In this document: positions 53,717-64,000 of the stretch, in pieces
How the letters are laid out: every line of letters starts with the position of its first letter
Position numbering within the stretch: the stretch's first letter is position 1
Origin: Dongia_A sp964542425
Lineage (GTDB): Bacteria > Pseudomonadota > Alphaproteobacteria > Dongiales > Dongiaceae
Length of the DNA stretch: 64,000 bases
Assembly: GCA_964542425.1 (NCBI GenBank)
Contig: CAZIUB010000022.1
Location: 20,223-84,222 of the forward strand
Reading direction: 5' to 3'
The notes under the pieces: model-generated
Told to the model about the DNA's origin: nothing
The model's database searches: none
Seen by the model: only the letters and a program-made list of their open reading frames with translations
Position numbers and translations under genes: made by a program

Positions 53717-55033
53717 ATGCGTTCGTCCCAATTCTTCCTGCCCACCCTCAAGGAAAACCCGACCGAGGCGCAGATCGTCTCGCATCGGCTCATGCTGCGC
53801 GCCGGGATGATCCGACAGGCCAGTGCTGGGATCTATTCCTGGCTGCCATTGGGCTTCCGGGTGCTCAAGAACATCGAGCGCATCGTGCGCGAGGAGCAGG
53901 ACCGCGCCGGCTGTCAGGAATTGTTGATGCCGACCATCCAATCGGCCGATCTGTGGCGCGAATCCGGGCGCTATGACGACTATGGCAAGGAGATGCTGCG
54001 CATTCGCGACCGGCATGAGCGCGACATGCTGTTCGGGCCGACCAACGAGGAGCTGATCACCGACATTTTCCGCGCCGCCATCAAGAGCTATCGCGAGGTG
54101 CCGAAGCTCCTTTACCACATCCAGTGGAAGTTTCGCGACGAGGTGAGGCCGCGTTTCGGGGTGATGCGCGGGCGCGAGTTCCTGATGAAGGACAGCTATT
54201 CCTTCGACATGGATTTCGCCGGCGCGAAGCGCGCCTACAACAAGATGTTCGTGTGCTATTTGCGCACCTTCGCGCGCATGGGGCTGAAGGCAATCCCGAT
54301 GGAGGCGCTGTCCGGCCCGATCGGCGGCAACCTCAGCCACGAATTCATCATCCTGGCCGAGACCGGCGAGAGCCAGGTCTTTTGCCACCGGGATCTGGTC
54401 GAGCGCGACGTGCTCGCGATTGAAGTCGATTACGATTCGGATCTGGAACCCCTGGTCGAACAATGGACCAGCGCCTATGCCGCGACCGACGAAAAGCACG
54501 ACGCGGCGAAATTCGCCGCCATTCCGCCCGCGCGGCGCATCGAGGCGCGCGGCATCGAAGTCGGCCACATTTTCTATTTCGGTACCAAGTATTCGGAGCC
54601 GATGAAGGCCCAGGTCCAGGACAAGGAGGGCAAGCCGGTCGACGTGCACATGGGCTGCTACGGGATCGGCGTCTCGCGCCTGGTGGGCGCCATCATCGAA
54701 GCAAGCCATGACGAGGGCGGCATCATCTGGCCGGAATCGGTGGCACCCTTCAAGATCGGCCTCATCAATCTCAAGGTCGAGGACAAGGAATGCACGGCGC
54801 TTTGCGATGGGCTCCATGCCAAGCTGCGGCAAGCCGGGATCGAGGTTCTGCATGACGATCGCGCGGAGCGCGCCGGCACTAAATTCGCCGAGATGGATTT
54901 GATCGGGCTGCCCTGGCAGATCGTTGTGGGCCCGCGCGGCGCCGCCAAGGGCGAGGTCGAGGTGAAAAACCGCAAGACCGGCGAACGGGTCGAATTGTCG
55001 GCCGAGGCGGCGCTCAAGCGGATGATGGCATGA
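53717..55033 (+). CDS. proS: Prolyl-tRNA synthetase
   Basis: Class II aminoacyl-tRNA synthetase. 438 residues: the short alphaproteobacterial type lacking the large editing insertion. Motif 1 region RQASAGIYSWLPLGFRVL, motif 2 KFRDEVRPRFGVMRGREFLM, motif 3 MGCYGIGVSRLVGAIIE and the anticodon-binding domain (about 340-435) are present. Overlaps lolC by four bases. Confidence 0.96.
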   Translation: MRSSQFFLPTLKENPTEAQIVSHRLMLRAGMIRQASAGIYSWLPLGFRVLKNIERIVREEQDRAGCQELLMPTIQSADLWRESGRYDDYGKEMLRIRDRHERDMLFGPTNEELITDIFRAAIKSYREVPKLLYHIQWKFRDEVRPRFGVMRGREFLMKDSYSFDMDFAGAKRAYNKMFVCYLRTFARMGLKAIPMEALSGPIGGNLSHEFIILAETGESQVFCHRDLVERDVLAIEVDYDSDLEPLVEQWTSAYAATDEKHDAAKFAAIPPARRIEARGIEVGHIFYFGTKYSEPMKAQVQDKEGKPVDVHMGCYGIGVSRLVGAIIEASHDEGGIIWPESVAPFKIGLINLKVEDKECTALCDGLHAKLRQAGIEVLHDDRAERAGTKFAEMDLIGLPWQIVVGPRGAAKGEVEVKNRKTGERVELSAEAALKRMMA

Positions 55034-56277
55034 TCTTCTCCCCATTCGAGCGCCTGGTCGCCTTTCGCTATTTGCGGGCCACGCGCGAGGAAGGGTTCGT
55101 TTCCGTCATCGCCGGTTTCTCGCTGCTCGGCATCGCGCTCGGCGTGGCCACGCTGATCGTGGTCATGTCGGTCATGAACGGATTCCGGGAGGAGCTCCTG
55201 GGCAGGATCCTCGGCATCCAGAGCCATGTCACGGTCGGCGCCGCAACCGGGCCAATGCACGGTTACGCCGAATTGGCGATGCGCCTGCGTGCACTTCCCG
55301 GCGTGGCCACGGTGGCGCCGATGATCGACGGCCAGGTCTTCGTCAGCGCGAACGGGGTCGGCCAGGGCGCCTATTTGCGCGGCATGCTGCCCGAGGATCT
55401 GAAGGCCCGCCCGCTGGTCGCCGACAGCATCGTTCGCGGCGATCTGGCGAATTTTTTCGGGCTCGATTCGGCCATCGTGGGCGCGCGTCTGGCCGAGCGC
55501 ATGGGCCTCGATATCGGCTCCGAGTTCAAGGCGATTTCTCCACAAACCACCGCGACCATGGCCGGGACCCTGCCCCGCATCAAGAGCTACCGCGTGGCCG
55601 CCATATTCGATGTCGGCATGTACGAATACGACAACGGGATGATCTACATCCCGCTGGAGGCGGCACAGCTCTATTTCCGGCACAAATCCACAATCGACAG
55701 TTTGGAGGTGATGGCGAACGACCTTCGCGGGGTCGAGGCATTGAAAACCGCGCTTCAGACGGCGCTGGGCTCAGGATTCCGGCTGACCGATTGGCAATTG
55801 GCCAACGCCAATCTGTTCAACGCGGTCGAAGTCGAGCGCAACGTGATGTTCCTGATCCTGACCCTGATCATCGTCGTCGCCGCCTTCAACATCATCTCCG
55901 GCCAGATCATGCTGGTCAAGGACAAGGGCCGGAACATCGCCATCATGCGGACCATGGGGGCCACCAGGGGCAACATCCTGGGCATCTTCCTGTTGTCGGG
56001 GGCGAGCATCGGCGTCATCGGGACCGCCCTTGGCTGCGTGCTCGGCGTCGCCTTCGCCACCAACATCGAAAGCATCCGCCGCCTGCTCGAGGGTTGGACC
56101 GGGACCAACCTGTTTGACGCCACCATTTATTTTCTCTCCAAGTTGCCGGCGATCGTGGACCCCTTGGAAGTGGCGCTGATCGTGGCCATGGCACTTGGCC
56201 TGACCTTGCTGGCTTCGCTCTATCCGGCCTGGCGGGCGGCGCGCCTCGATCCGGTGGAGGCACTGCGCTATGAGTGA
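55030..56277 (+). CDS. lolC: Lipoprotein-releasing ABC transporter permease LolC/LolE
   Basis: Membrane subunit of the LolCDE complex that extracts outer-membrane lipoproteins from the inner membrane. 415 residues, four helices: one near the N-terminus (about 25-50), a large periplasmic domain (about 50-265), and three near the C-terminus. Marks: VVMSVMNGFREELLGRILGI, AAFNIISGQIMLVKDKGRNI and ARLDPVEALRYE at the end. Only one permease gene is present, so it probably acts as a homodimer (LolF-like). Confidence 0.94.
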   Translation: MIFSPFERLVAFRYLRATREEGFVSVIAGFSLLGIALGVATLIVVMSVMNGFREELLGRILGIQSHVTVGAATGPMHGYAELAMRLRALPGVATVAPMIDGQVFVSANGVGQGAYLRGMLPEDLKARPLVADSIVRGDLANFFGLDSAIVGARLAERMGLDIGSEFKAISPQTTATMAGTLPRIKSYRVAAIFDVGMYEYDNGMIYIPLEAAQLYFRHKSTIDSLEVMANDLRGVEALKTALQTALGSGFRLTDWQLANANLFNAVEVERNVMFLILTLIIVVAAFNIISGQIMLVKDKGRNIAIMRTMGATRGNILGIFLLSGASIGVIGTALGCVLGVAFATNIESIRRLLEGWTGTNLFDATIYFLSKLPAIVDPLEVALIVAMALGLTLLASLYPAWRAARLDPVEALRYE

Positions 56278-56956
56278 GGCGGCGCTCGAATTGCGCGGGG
56301 TGGCGCAGCGTTTTCTCCAGGCCGATGGCAGTCGCCTGGAAGTCATCCGCCGTGCCGATTTCACCTTGCGTCGTGGCGAGATGGTGGCCCTGGTCGGGCC
56401 ATCGGGATCGGGAAAATCGACCCTGCTGCATATCGTCGGGCTCTTGGAGCGGCAAGCGGAGGGCGAGGTCCTGGTCCAGGGCAAGCCGACCGCTGCCATG
56501 CCGGACGAGGGCCGCACCGCGCTCCGGCGTAACACCATCGGGTTCGTCTATCAGTACCACCACCTGTTGCCGGAATTTTCGGCGCTGGAAAACGTGATCC
56601 TGCCGCGCATGATCGCGGGCGAGGCGAAGGCGCCAGCGCGCACGCTTGCGGCCGATCTATTGGGGCGGGTGGGCTTGGGCGAACGGCTTTCGCACCGGCC
56701 GGCCAAGCTTTCGGGCGGTGAACAGCAACGCGTCGCCATCGCGCGCGCTCTCGCCAACGGACCTCTCATCCTGCTGGCCGACGAGCCGACCGGCAATCTT
56801 GACGTGCACACTTCGCAATCGGTCTTCGACCTGCTGGCAAGTCTCGCGCGCGCCGATGGTGTCGCCGCCTTGATCGCCACGCACAACATGGAGATCGCCA
56901 AGCGCATGGACCGCGTCGTGACGTTGCGCGATGGTGTGCTGGCCGATCTAGGTTGA
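56270..56956 (+). CDS. lolD: Lipoprotein-releasing ABC transporter ATPase LolD
   Basis: ATPase that powers lipoprotein release. 228 residues. Walker A GPSGSGKST, Q-loop FVYQYHHLLPEFSALENV (characteristic of LolD), signature LSGGEQQRVAIARAL, Walker B ILLADEPTGNLD and switch His in ATHNMEIA. Overlaps lolC by 8 bases. Confidence 0.95.
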   Translation: MSEAALELRGVAQRFLQADGSRLEVIRRADFTLRRGEMVALVGPSGSGKSTLLHIVGLLERQAEGEVLVQGKPTAAMPDEGRTALRRNTIGFVYQYHHLLPEFSALENVILPRMIAGEAKAPARTLAADLLGRVGLGERLSHRPAKLSGGEQQRVAIARALANGPLILLADEPTGNLDVHTSQSVFDLLASLARADGVAALIATHNMEIAKRMDRVVTLRDGVLADLG

Positions 56957-56990
56957 TTGTCGCGACCCGGGACGGCAACGAAAGGAAATC

Positions 56991-58031
56991 ATGTCCGAGG
57001 CGCCGAGATATCTGGTGGGCGATTCGATCGCGACCGTCAAGATGCGGAGCGCCGATGGCCGCCTGGTCGATTATGCGCACCAGTCGTTGGCCGGGCGGGC
57101 GATCGTTCTGTTTCTTGCCGGTGACGCGAGTGCCGCCAGGAATTGGGCGGGTTTGGACGCCCTGGCCCGCGAATTGGCTGGGATCGAGACGCTGTGCGCC
57201 GCGATCATCGCCGATCCGGCCAAGGCGCCGGCGCGGCCCCAGGTGGCGGATTTCCTGATCGATCCGGCGGGGGAGAGTGCAGCGGCCTTCGGGCTTGTGC
57301 CACCCGCCCTGGTGCTGATCGGGCCGGATCTGCGGGTACGGGAACTAATCCCCGGCGAGGAATTCAAGACCATTGCCGCATTGGCGCGCGCTTGTCACAA
57401 CGCCACTTGTGTCGCGCGGGTCGGGGCCCAAGCGCCGGTTCTGATGATCGAGGATGTGCTGGAGCCCGAGTTGCGCGAACGCCTGATCACCTATTGGGAA
57501 GCGGGCGACAAGCGCGCGGATTTGGTTTCCTCGACGCGCCAGGGAAGTGCTGCAAAGGCCGCCACGATCAAGCGCCGAGACGATGTCATCGTCGAAGACC
57601 AGGCAATTGTGGCGTTATTGCGCCAGCGCATGACGCGCCGCGTGCTGGGCGAAATCCGCAAGGTCCATCACATGGAAATCGTCGGCCACGAAGCCTTCCG
57701 GATCGGCTGCTACGAGGCCGCCGACATGGGATTCTTCGGCCGGCATCGCGACAACGCCACTCCCTATACCGCGCATCGGCGCTTCGCGCTCACCCTCAAC
57801 CTCAACCAGGACTATGAGGGCGGCGAGCTGCGATTTCCGGAATACGGGAGAATGCTCTATCGGCCGCCGGCCGGGGGGGCGGTGGTGTTCTCGTGCGCGC
57901 TTCTACATGAGGCGCTGCCGGTGGCCAAAGGCCGCCGCTTCGTCCTCTTGAGTTTCTTCTTCGACCGCGAGGGCGCCAAGCAAGAGCGCGAAACGCTGGC
58001 ACGAGCAGCCAAGACGACACCGGGATCGTGA
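56991..58031 (+). CDS. Redoxin-like / 2-oxoglutarate-Fe(II) oxygenase fusion
   Basis: 346 residues in two parts. N-terminal about 1-145 resembles the peroxiredoxin/redoxin fold (YLVGDSIATVKMRSADG, VADFLIDPAGESAAAFGLVP, LVLIGPDLRVRELI), but no peroxidatic Cys is present at the usual place. C-terminal about 150-330 is a prolyl-4-hydroxylase-type 2OG-Fe(II) oxygenase with iron ligands HRD in FFGRHRDNATPYTAHRRFAL and the distal His in LLHEALPVAKGRRFVLLSFF, whose Arg would bind 2-oxoglutarate. Substrate unknown. Such fusions occur in other alphaproteobacteria. ATG 56991. Confidence 0.8.
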   Translation: MSEAPRYLVGDSIATVKMRSADGRLVDYAHQSLAGRAIVLFLAGDASAARNWAGLDALARELAGIETLCAAIIADPAKAPARPQVADFLIDPAGESAAAFGLVPPALVLIGPDLRVRELIPGEEFKTIAALARACHNATCVARVGAQAPVLMIEDVLEPELRERLITYWEAGDKRADLVSSTRQGSAAKAATIKRRDDVIVEDQAIVALLRQRMTRRVLGEIRKVHHMEIVGHEAFRIGCYEAADMGFFGRHRDNATPYTAHRRFALTLNLNQDYEGGELRFPEYGRMLYRPPAGGAVVFSCALLHEALPVAKGRRFVLLSFFFDREGAKQERETLARAAKTTPGS

Positions 58032-58135
58032 GGTGGGGCATTTTCGGCCGCCACAAAACCGTCATAGGGAGTCAATATGGCGGCAATCGACAAGGTCTAT
58101 TGCGGGGTCAGGCAATGCACCGGGAGGATCACGCC

Positions 58136-60091
58136 ATGAAGGCCGACAATCCAAGCACGCGATTCGTCACACGCTACGACGAGGACGATTCGCGGCCCAG
58201 CAATATTGCGCCGGGGATGACGTTCTCCGAACTGGTGGCCATTCGCGTGAGCCGCCGCGGCATGTTGAGGAGTGCTACCGCAGCGGGGCTGATCGCCGCC
58301 CTGGGCGCGGCCCCCGCGCCGAGCGTGGCGGCCGTGCCCAAGGGTAGCCTCGGTTTTGCCGAAATCCCGCATGCCTATGACGAAAAGCTGCATGTGCCCG
58401 ATGGCTATGTCGCGCAAACCCTGATTGGCTGGGGCGATCCGGTGGCGTCCGGATCGCCTTCATTCGACCCGCGATCGCTATCGCCCGAGGCCCAGGCGCG
58501 CCAGTTCGGCTATAATTGCGACTTCGTGAAATTCATGCCGTTGCCCGAAGGCTCGCAGGCCTCCGACCATGGTTTGCTGTTCGTGAATCACGAATACACC
58601 AATGCCTTCCTGATGTTCCCAGGCTTCACCGACGAGGAGGCAGCACTTGCCGGCACCGATGCCGCCATGGCCGCGATCGAGATGGAGGCCCACGGCGCCA
58701 GTGTAATAGAGGTCATTCGCGATGGCGGCACTTGGAAGGTGGTGGCGAATTCGCCTTTCAGCCGTCGAATTTCCGTCGGCACGCCAATAGAGATAGCTGG
58801 GCCGGCCGCGGGCCACGCGCGGCTCGCCACCAGCGCCGATCCGACCGGCAAACTGGTCGTCGGCATGCTCAACAATTGTGGCGGCGGTTGGACGCCCTGG
58901 GGCACGATCCTGTCGGCCGAGGAGAATTTCAACGGCTACTTTGGCGGCGATCCGGCCGGCACAGCGGAAGCCGTCAACCACAAGCGCTATGGCATGAAGG
59001 GCGAGCCCTGGTATGCCTGGCACAAGTTCGAGCCGCGTTTTGACGTGACCAAGGAACCGAACGAACCCAATCGCTTCGGCTGGGTGGTCGAAATCGATCC
59101 CTATGAACCGGGCAAGCCTGCCATCAAGCGCACAGCACTTGGTCGCCTGAAGCACGAAGCGGCGACCACCGTGCTCAACCACGACGGCCGGTTGGTTGTC
59201 TATACCGGGGACGACGAGCGCTTCGAGTATGTGTACAAATATGTGAGTACCGGGACCTTCGATCCGGCCAAAGGCAAGGCCAATTCCAGCCTGCTCGACG
59301 AGGGAACCTTGTTCGTGGCGCGATTCGCCGCCAACGGCGCCATGGAATGGTTGGCCCTGGCCTACGGCAAGGGGCCGCTGACCGAGGCCAATGGCTTCAG
59401 TACACAGGCCGAATTGCTGATCGAGGCGCGCCGGGCCGCCGATTTGCTTGGCGCGACCAAAATGGATCGACCCGAGGATATCGAGGCCAGCCCCGTGACC
59501 GGCAAGGTCTACGTCGTGCTGACCAAGAACGACAAGCGCAAGGCCGACCAACTGGACGGGGCCAATGCCAGGCCGGAGAACAAATGGGGCCAGCTGGTTG
59601 AATTGACGCCCCCGGACCGGGGCGGCAAGCCCGATCATGCCGCCACTCGTTTTGCTTGGGACGTCTTCATCCAGGCCGGCGATCCGTCCGATCTGGCGCA
59701 TCAGGCGATTTATGGAGGTGATGTCGGCACCAATGGCTGGTTTGCTAATCCCGATAATGTCGCCTTCGATGGCAAAGGGAGGCTGTGGATCGCCACCGAC
59801 GGATTCCCCGATCATGGCGTTCACGATGGGTTGTGGACTTCCGACACCGAGGGCGAAGGTCGCGCCATGACCCGCCATTTCCTCGGCTGCCCACAAGGGG
59901 CGGAATTGTGCGGGCCCGAGTTGACGCCCGATGGCACCACCCTGTTCGTCGCAATCCAGCACCCGGGCGACGAGAAGGGCAGTAATTTCGACGCCCCATC
60001 AACCCGCTGGCCGGATTTCAAGGACGACTTGCCGCCGCGACCGGCCGTGGTCGCGATCACACGCGCCCAGGGCGGTGAAATCGGCGGATAG
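58136..60091 (+). CDS. PhoX-family (DUF839) phosphatase, Tat-exported
   Basis: 651 residues. The twin-arginine signal SRRGMLRSATAAGLIAALG (Arg40-Arg41) sends it through TatABC. The remainder is a PhoX-type beta-propeller: LFVNHEYTNAF, NNCGGGWTPWGTILSAEENF, RFGWVVEIDPYEPGKPAIKR, GRLKHEAATTV, YTGDDERFEYVYKYV and DNVAFDGKGRLWIATDG. Known PhoX enzymes are Ca2+/Fe3+-dependent alkaline phosphatases; phosphate scavenging is inferred from the family. ATG 58136 has GGGAGGA about 8 bases upstream. I see no Pho box with confidence. Confidence 0.87.
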   Translation: MKADNPSTRFVTRYDEDDSRPSNIAPGMTFSELVAIRVSRRGMLRSATAAGLIAALGAAPAPSVAAVPKGSLGFAEIPHAYDEKLHVPDGYVAQTLIGWGDPVASGSPSFDPRSLSPEAQARQFGYNCDFVKFMPLPEGSQASDHGLLFVNHEYTNAFLMFPGFTDEEAALAGTDAAMAAIEMEAHGASVIEVIRDGGTWKVVANSPFSRRISVGTPIEIAGPAAGHARLATSADPTGKLVVGMLNNCGGGWTPWGTILSAEENFNGYFGGDPAGTAEAVNHKRYGMKGEPWYAWHKFEPRFDVTKEPNEPNRFGWVVEIDPYEPGKPAIKRTALGRLKHEAATTVLNHDGRLVVYTGDDERFEYVYKYVSTGTFDPAKGKANSSLLDEGTLFVARFAANGAMEWLALAYGKGPLTEANGFSTQAELLIEARRAADLLGATKMDRPEDIEASPVTGKVYVVLTKNDKRKADQLDGANARPENKWGQLVELTPPDRGGKPDHAATRFAWDVFIQAGDPSDLAHQAIYGGDVGTNGWFANPDNVAFDGKGRLWIATDGFPDHGVHDGLWTSDTEGEGRAMTRHFLGCPQGAELCGPELTPDGTTLFVAIQHPGDEKGSNFDAPSTRWPDFKDDLPPRPAVVAITRAQGGEIGG

Positions 60092-60132
60092 ATGGTTGGC
60101 GGGCTCGGCTCCTCCCTCCTCCTTGCCCGCTC

Positions 60133-60259
60133 CTAGTGGTGCGACGCTAACGCTTCTTGTTCCTCTCATTGTGTTGGCGTCGCACCACAACACTTCGAAA
60201 TTGCTAGCGGTCAGGGCCGACATGTCCCTGGAACGGAATGTCAGTGTCCAACGACTAGC
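60133..60259. repeat. Family A palindromic element, copy A5
   Basis: Lies in the 259-bp gap before dnaE. First hairpin CTAGTGGTGCGACGC (60133-60147) with GCGTCGCACCACAAC (about 60177-60191); second GCTAGCGGTCAGG...CAACGACTAGC (about 60203-60259) with the reverse-oriented core CCGACATGTCCCTGGAACGG. The first hairpin has a different stem sequence from the other copies but keeps its pairing. Confidence 0.75.
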
Positions 60260-60350
60260 CGGGCGCCGTACAGGCCAATCGGGGCCAGCGATTTTTTTCG
60301 CGGCTGCTGCTAGGATTTGGCGACCGAACCAAGTTCGCCCGAGTCCCCGC

Positions 60351-63784
<3,434 letters not shown>

Positions 63785-63788
<4 letters not shown>

Positions 63789-63813
63789 ACCATCTTTTGC
63801 GTAATGCTATAAT
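63785..63813 (+). promoter_or_regulatory. Possible sigma-70-type promoter after dnaE
   Basis: A TATAAT hexamer at 63808-63813 lies in an unusually AT-rich stretch (63789-63840), with a poor -35 match (ATGAAC) 17 bases upstream. It would drive the reading frame beginning near 63909. Weak evidence apart from the perfect -10. Confidence 0.3.
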
Positions 63814-63908
63814 CTATTGATAATTAAATATTAACTAAGACGAACGTGATTTGAGTTGGCCGCCGTGGCCTGCCGCGTTCGCCCAGCCAATCCGGGCAGG
63901 GGAATCGC

Positions 63909-64000
63909 TTGAACATTTCACGCCGCCATGAGGACGGAGGCGAGGAATTCGTTATCCCAGCCGGCGGATTTGCGCTTGAGGCGGATGCTGCATCGGGATG
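63909..64000 (+). CDS. Start of an unknown gene, cut by the window edge
   Basis: An open frame starts at TTG 63909 with AGGGGA about 6 bases upstream and runs off the window after 30 codons (MNISRRHEDGGEEFVIPAGG and onward). The sequence is too short to assign. AT-rich upstream DNA with a TATAAT suggests its own promoter. Confidence 0.35.
   Translation, partial: MNISRRHEDGGEEFVIPAGGFALEADAASG

Noticed and set aside
59931..60350. In-frame upstream extension of dnaE
   Set aside because: Overlaps the PhoX-like gene and repeat A5; the DnaE family start is at 60351.

Overview
The window is a GC-rich piece of an alphaproteobacterial chromosome, most likely Rhodospirillales or a related environmental lineage. 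The evidence is conserved gene order: SPOR-nagZ-(M50 protease)-scpA-scpB with tatABC close by, tig-clpP-clpX-lon-hupB-tRNA-Val, tRNA-Asp-nuoA to nuoN, and birA-coaX-rnj-proS-lolC-lolD-dnaE. It also has a short 438-residue prolyl-tRNA synthetase, DUF1467 and methylmalonyl-CoA epimerase. Almost everything is core housekeeping on the + strand. I see no phage, integrase, transposase gene, CRISPR array, rRNA or secretion/defence island.

Layout. 1-5 kb: cell-envelope SPOR protein, NagZ, M50 protease, ScpA/ScpB. 5.1-7.9 kb: a two-gene ferric-iron-type ABC importer (permease and ATPase, no binding protein) lying between scpB and tatA. 8.0-9.6 kb: TatABC. 9.5-10.8 kb (- strand): DNA glycosylase Tag, DUF1467, Mce. 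10.9-15.3 kb: secreted FecR-domain protein, NTF2-like protein, Sel1/SPOR protein, NAD(P)HX repair enzyme. 15.7-23.2 kb: tRNA-Leu, trigger factor, ClpP, ClpX, Lon, HU, tRNA-Val (protein quality control). 23.6-34.4 kb: formate-THF ligase, histidine-utilisation genes (hutC, F, G, D, I, U; no hutH), a small secreted orphan, an EamA transporter and a frameshifted cupin. This block sits between tRNA-Val and tRNA-Asp, which normally lead straight into nuoA. 34.8-49.7 kb: all 14 complex I genes. 49.7-63.8 kb: BirA, CoaX, RNase J, small secreted protein, ProS, LolC/E, LolD, a redoxin/2OG-Fe(II) oxygenase fusion, a Tat-exported PhoX-like phosphatase and DnaE.

The genes make sense together: HutF plus HutG release free formate, which Fhs can load onto tetrahydrofolate. 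TatABC can export the PhoX-like enzyme. The nuo genes are tightly coupled by ATGA overlaps except where repeats are inserted.

The most unusual content is non-coding: three families of dispersed, non-autonomous palindromic elements. Family A has five loci of hairpins bounded by CTAG. Family B has seven copies of a roughly 140-bp double hairpin, five of them between genes of the nuo/coaX/rnj/proS run. Family C has two full copies of a roughly 300-bp element with terminal inverted repeats, plus one relic. They sit at gene borders, often touching a stop codon, and family B's last arm forms part of the ribosome-binding region of several downstream genes. Paired arms show compensating changes between copies. 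This is the best candidate for something undescribed here.
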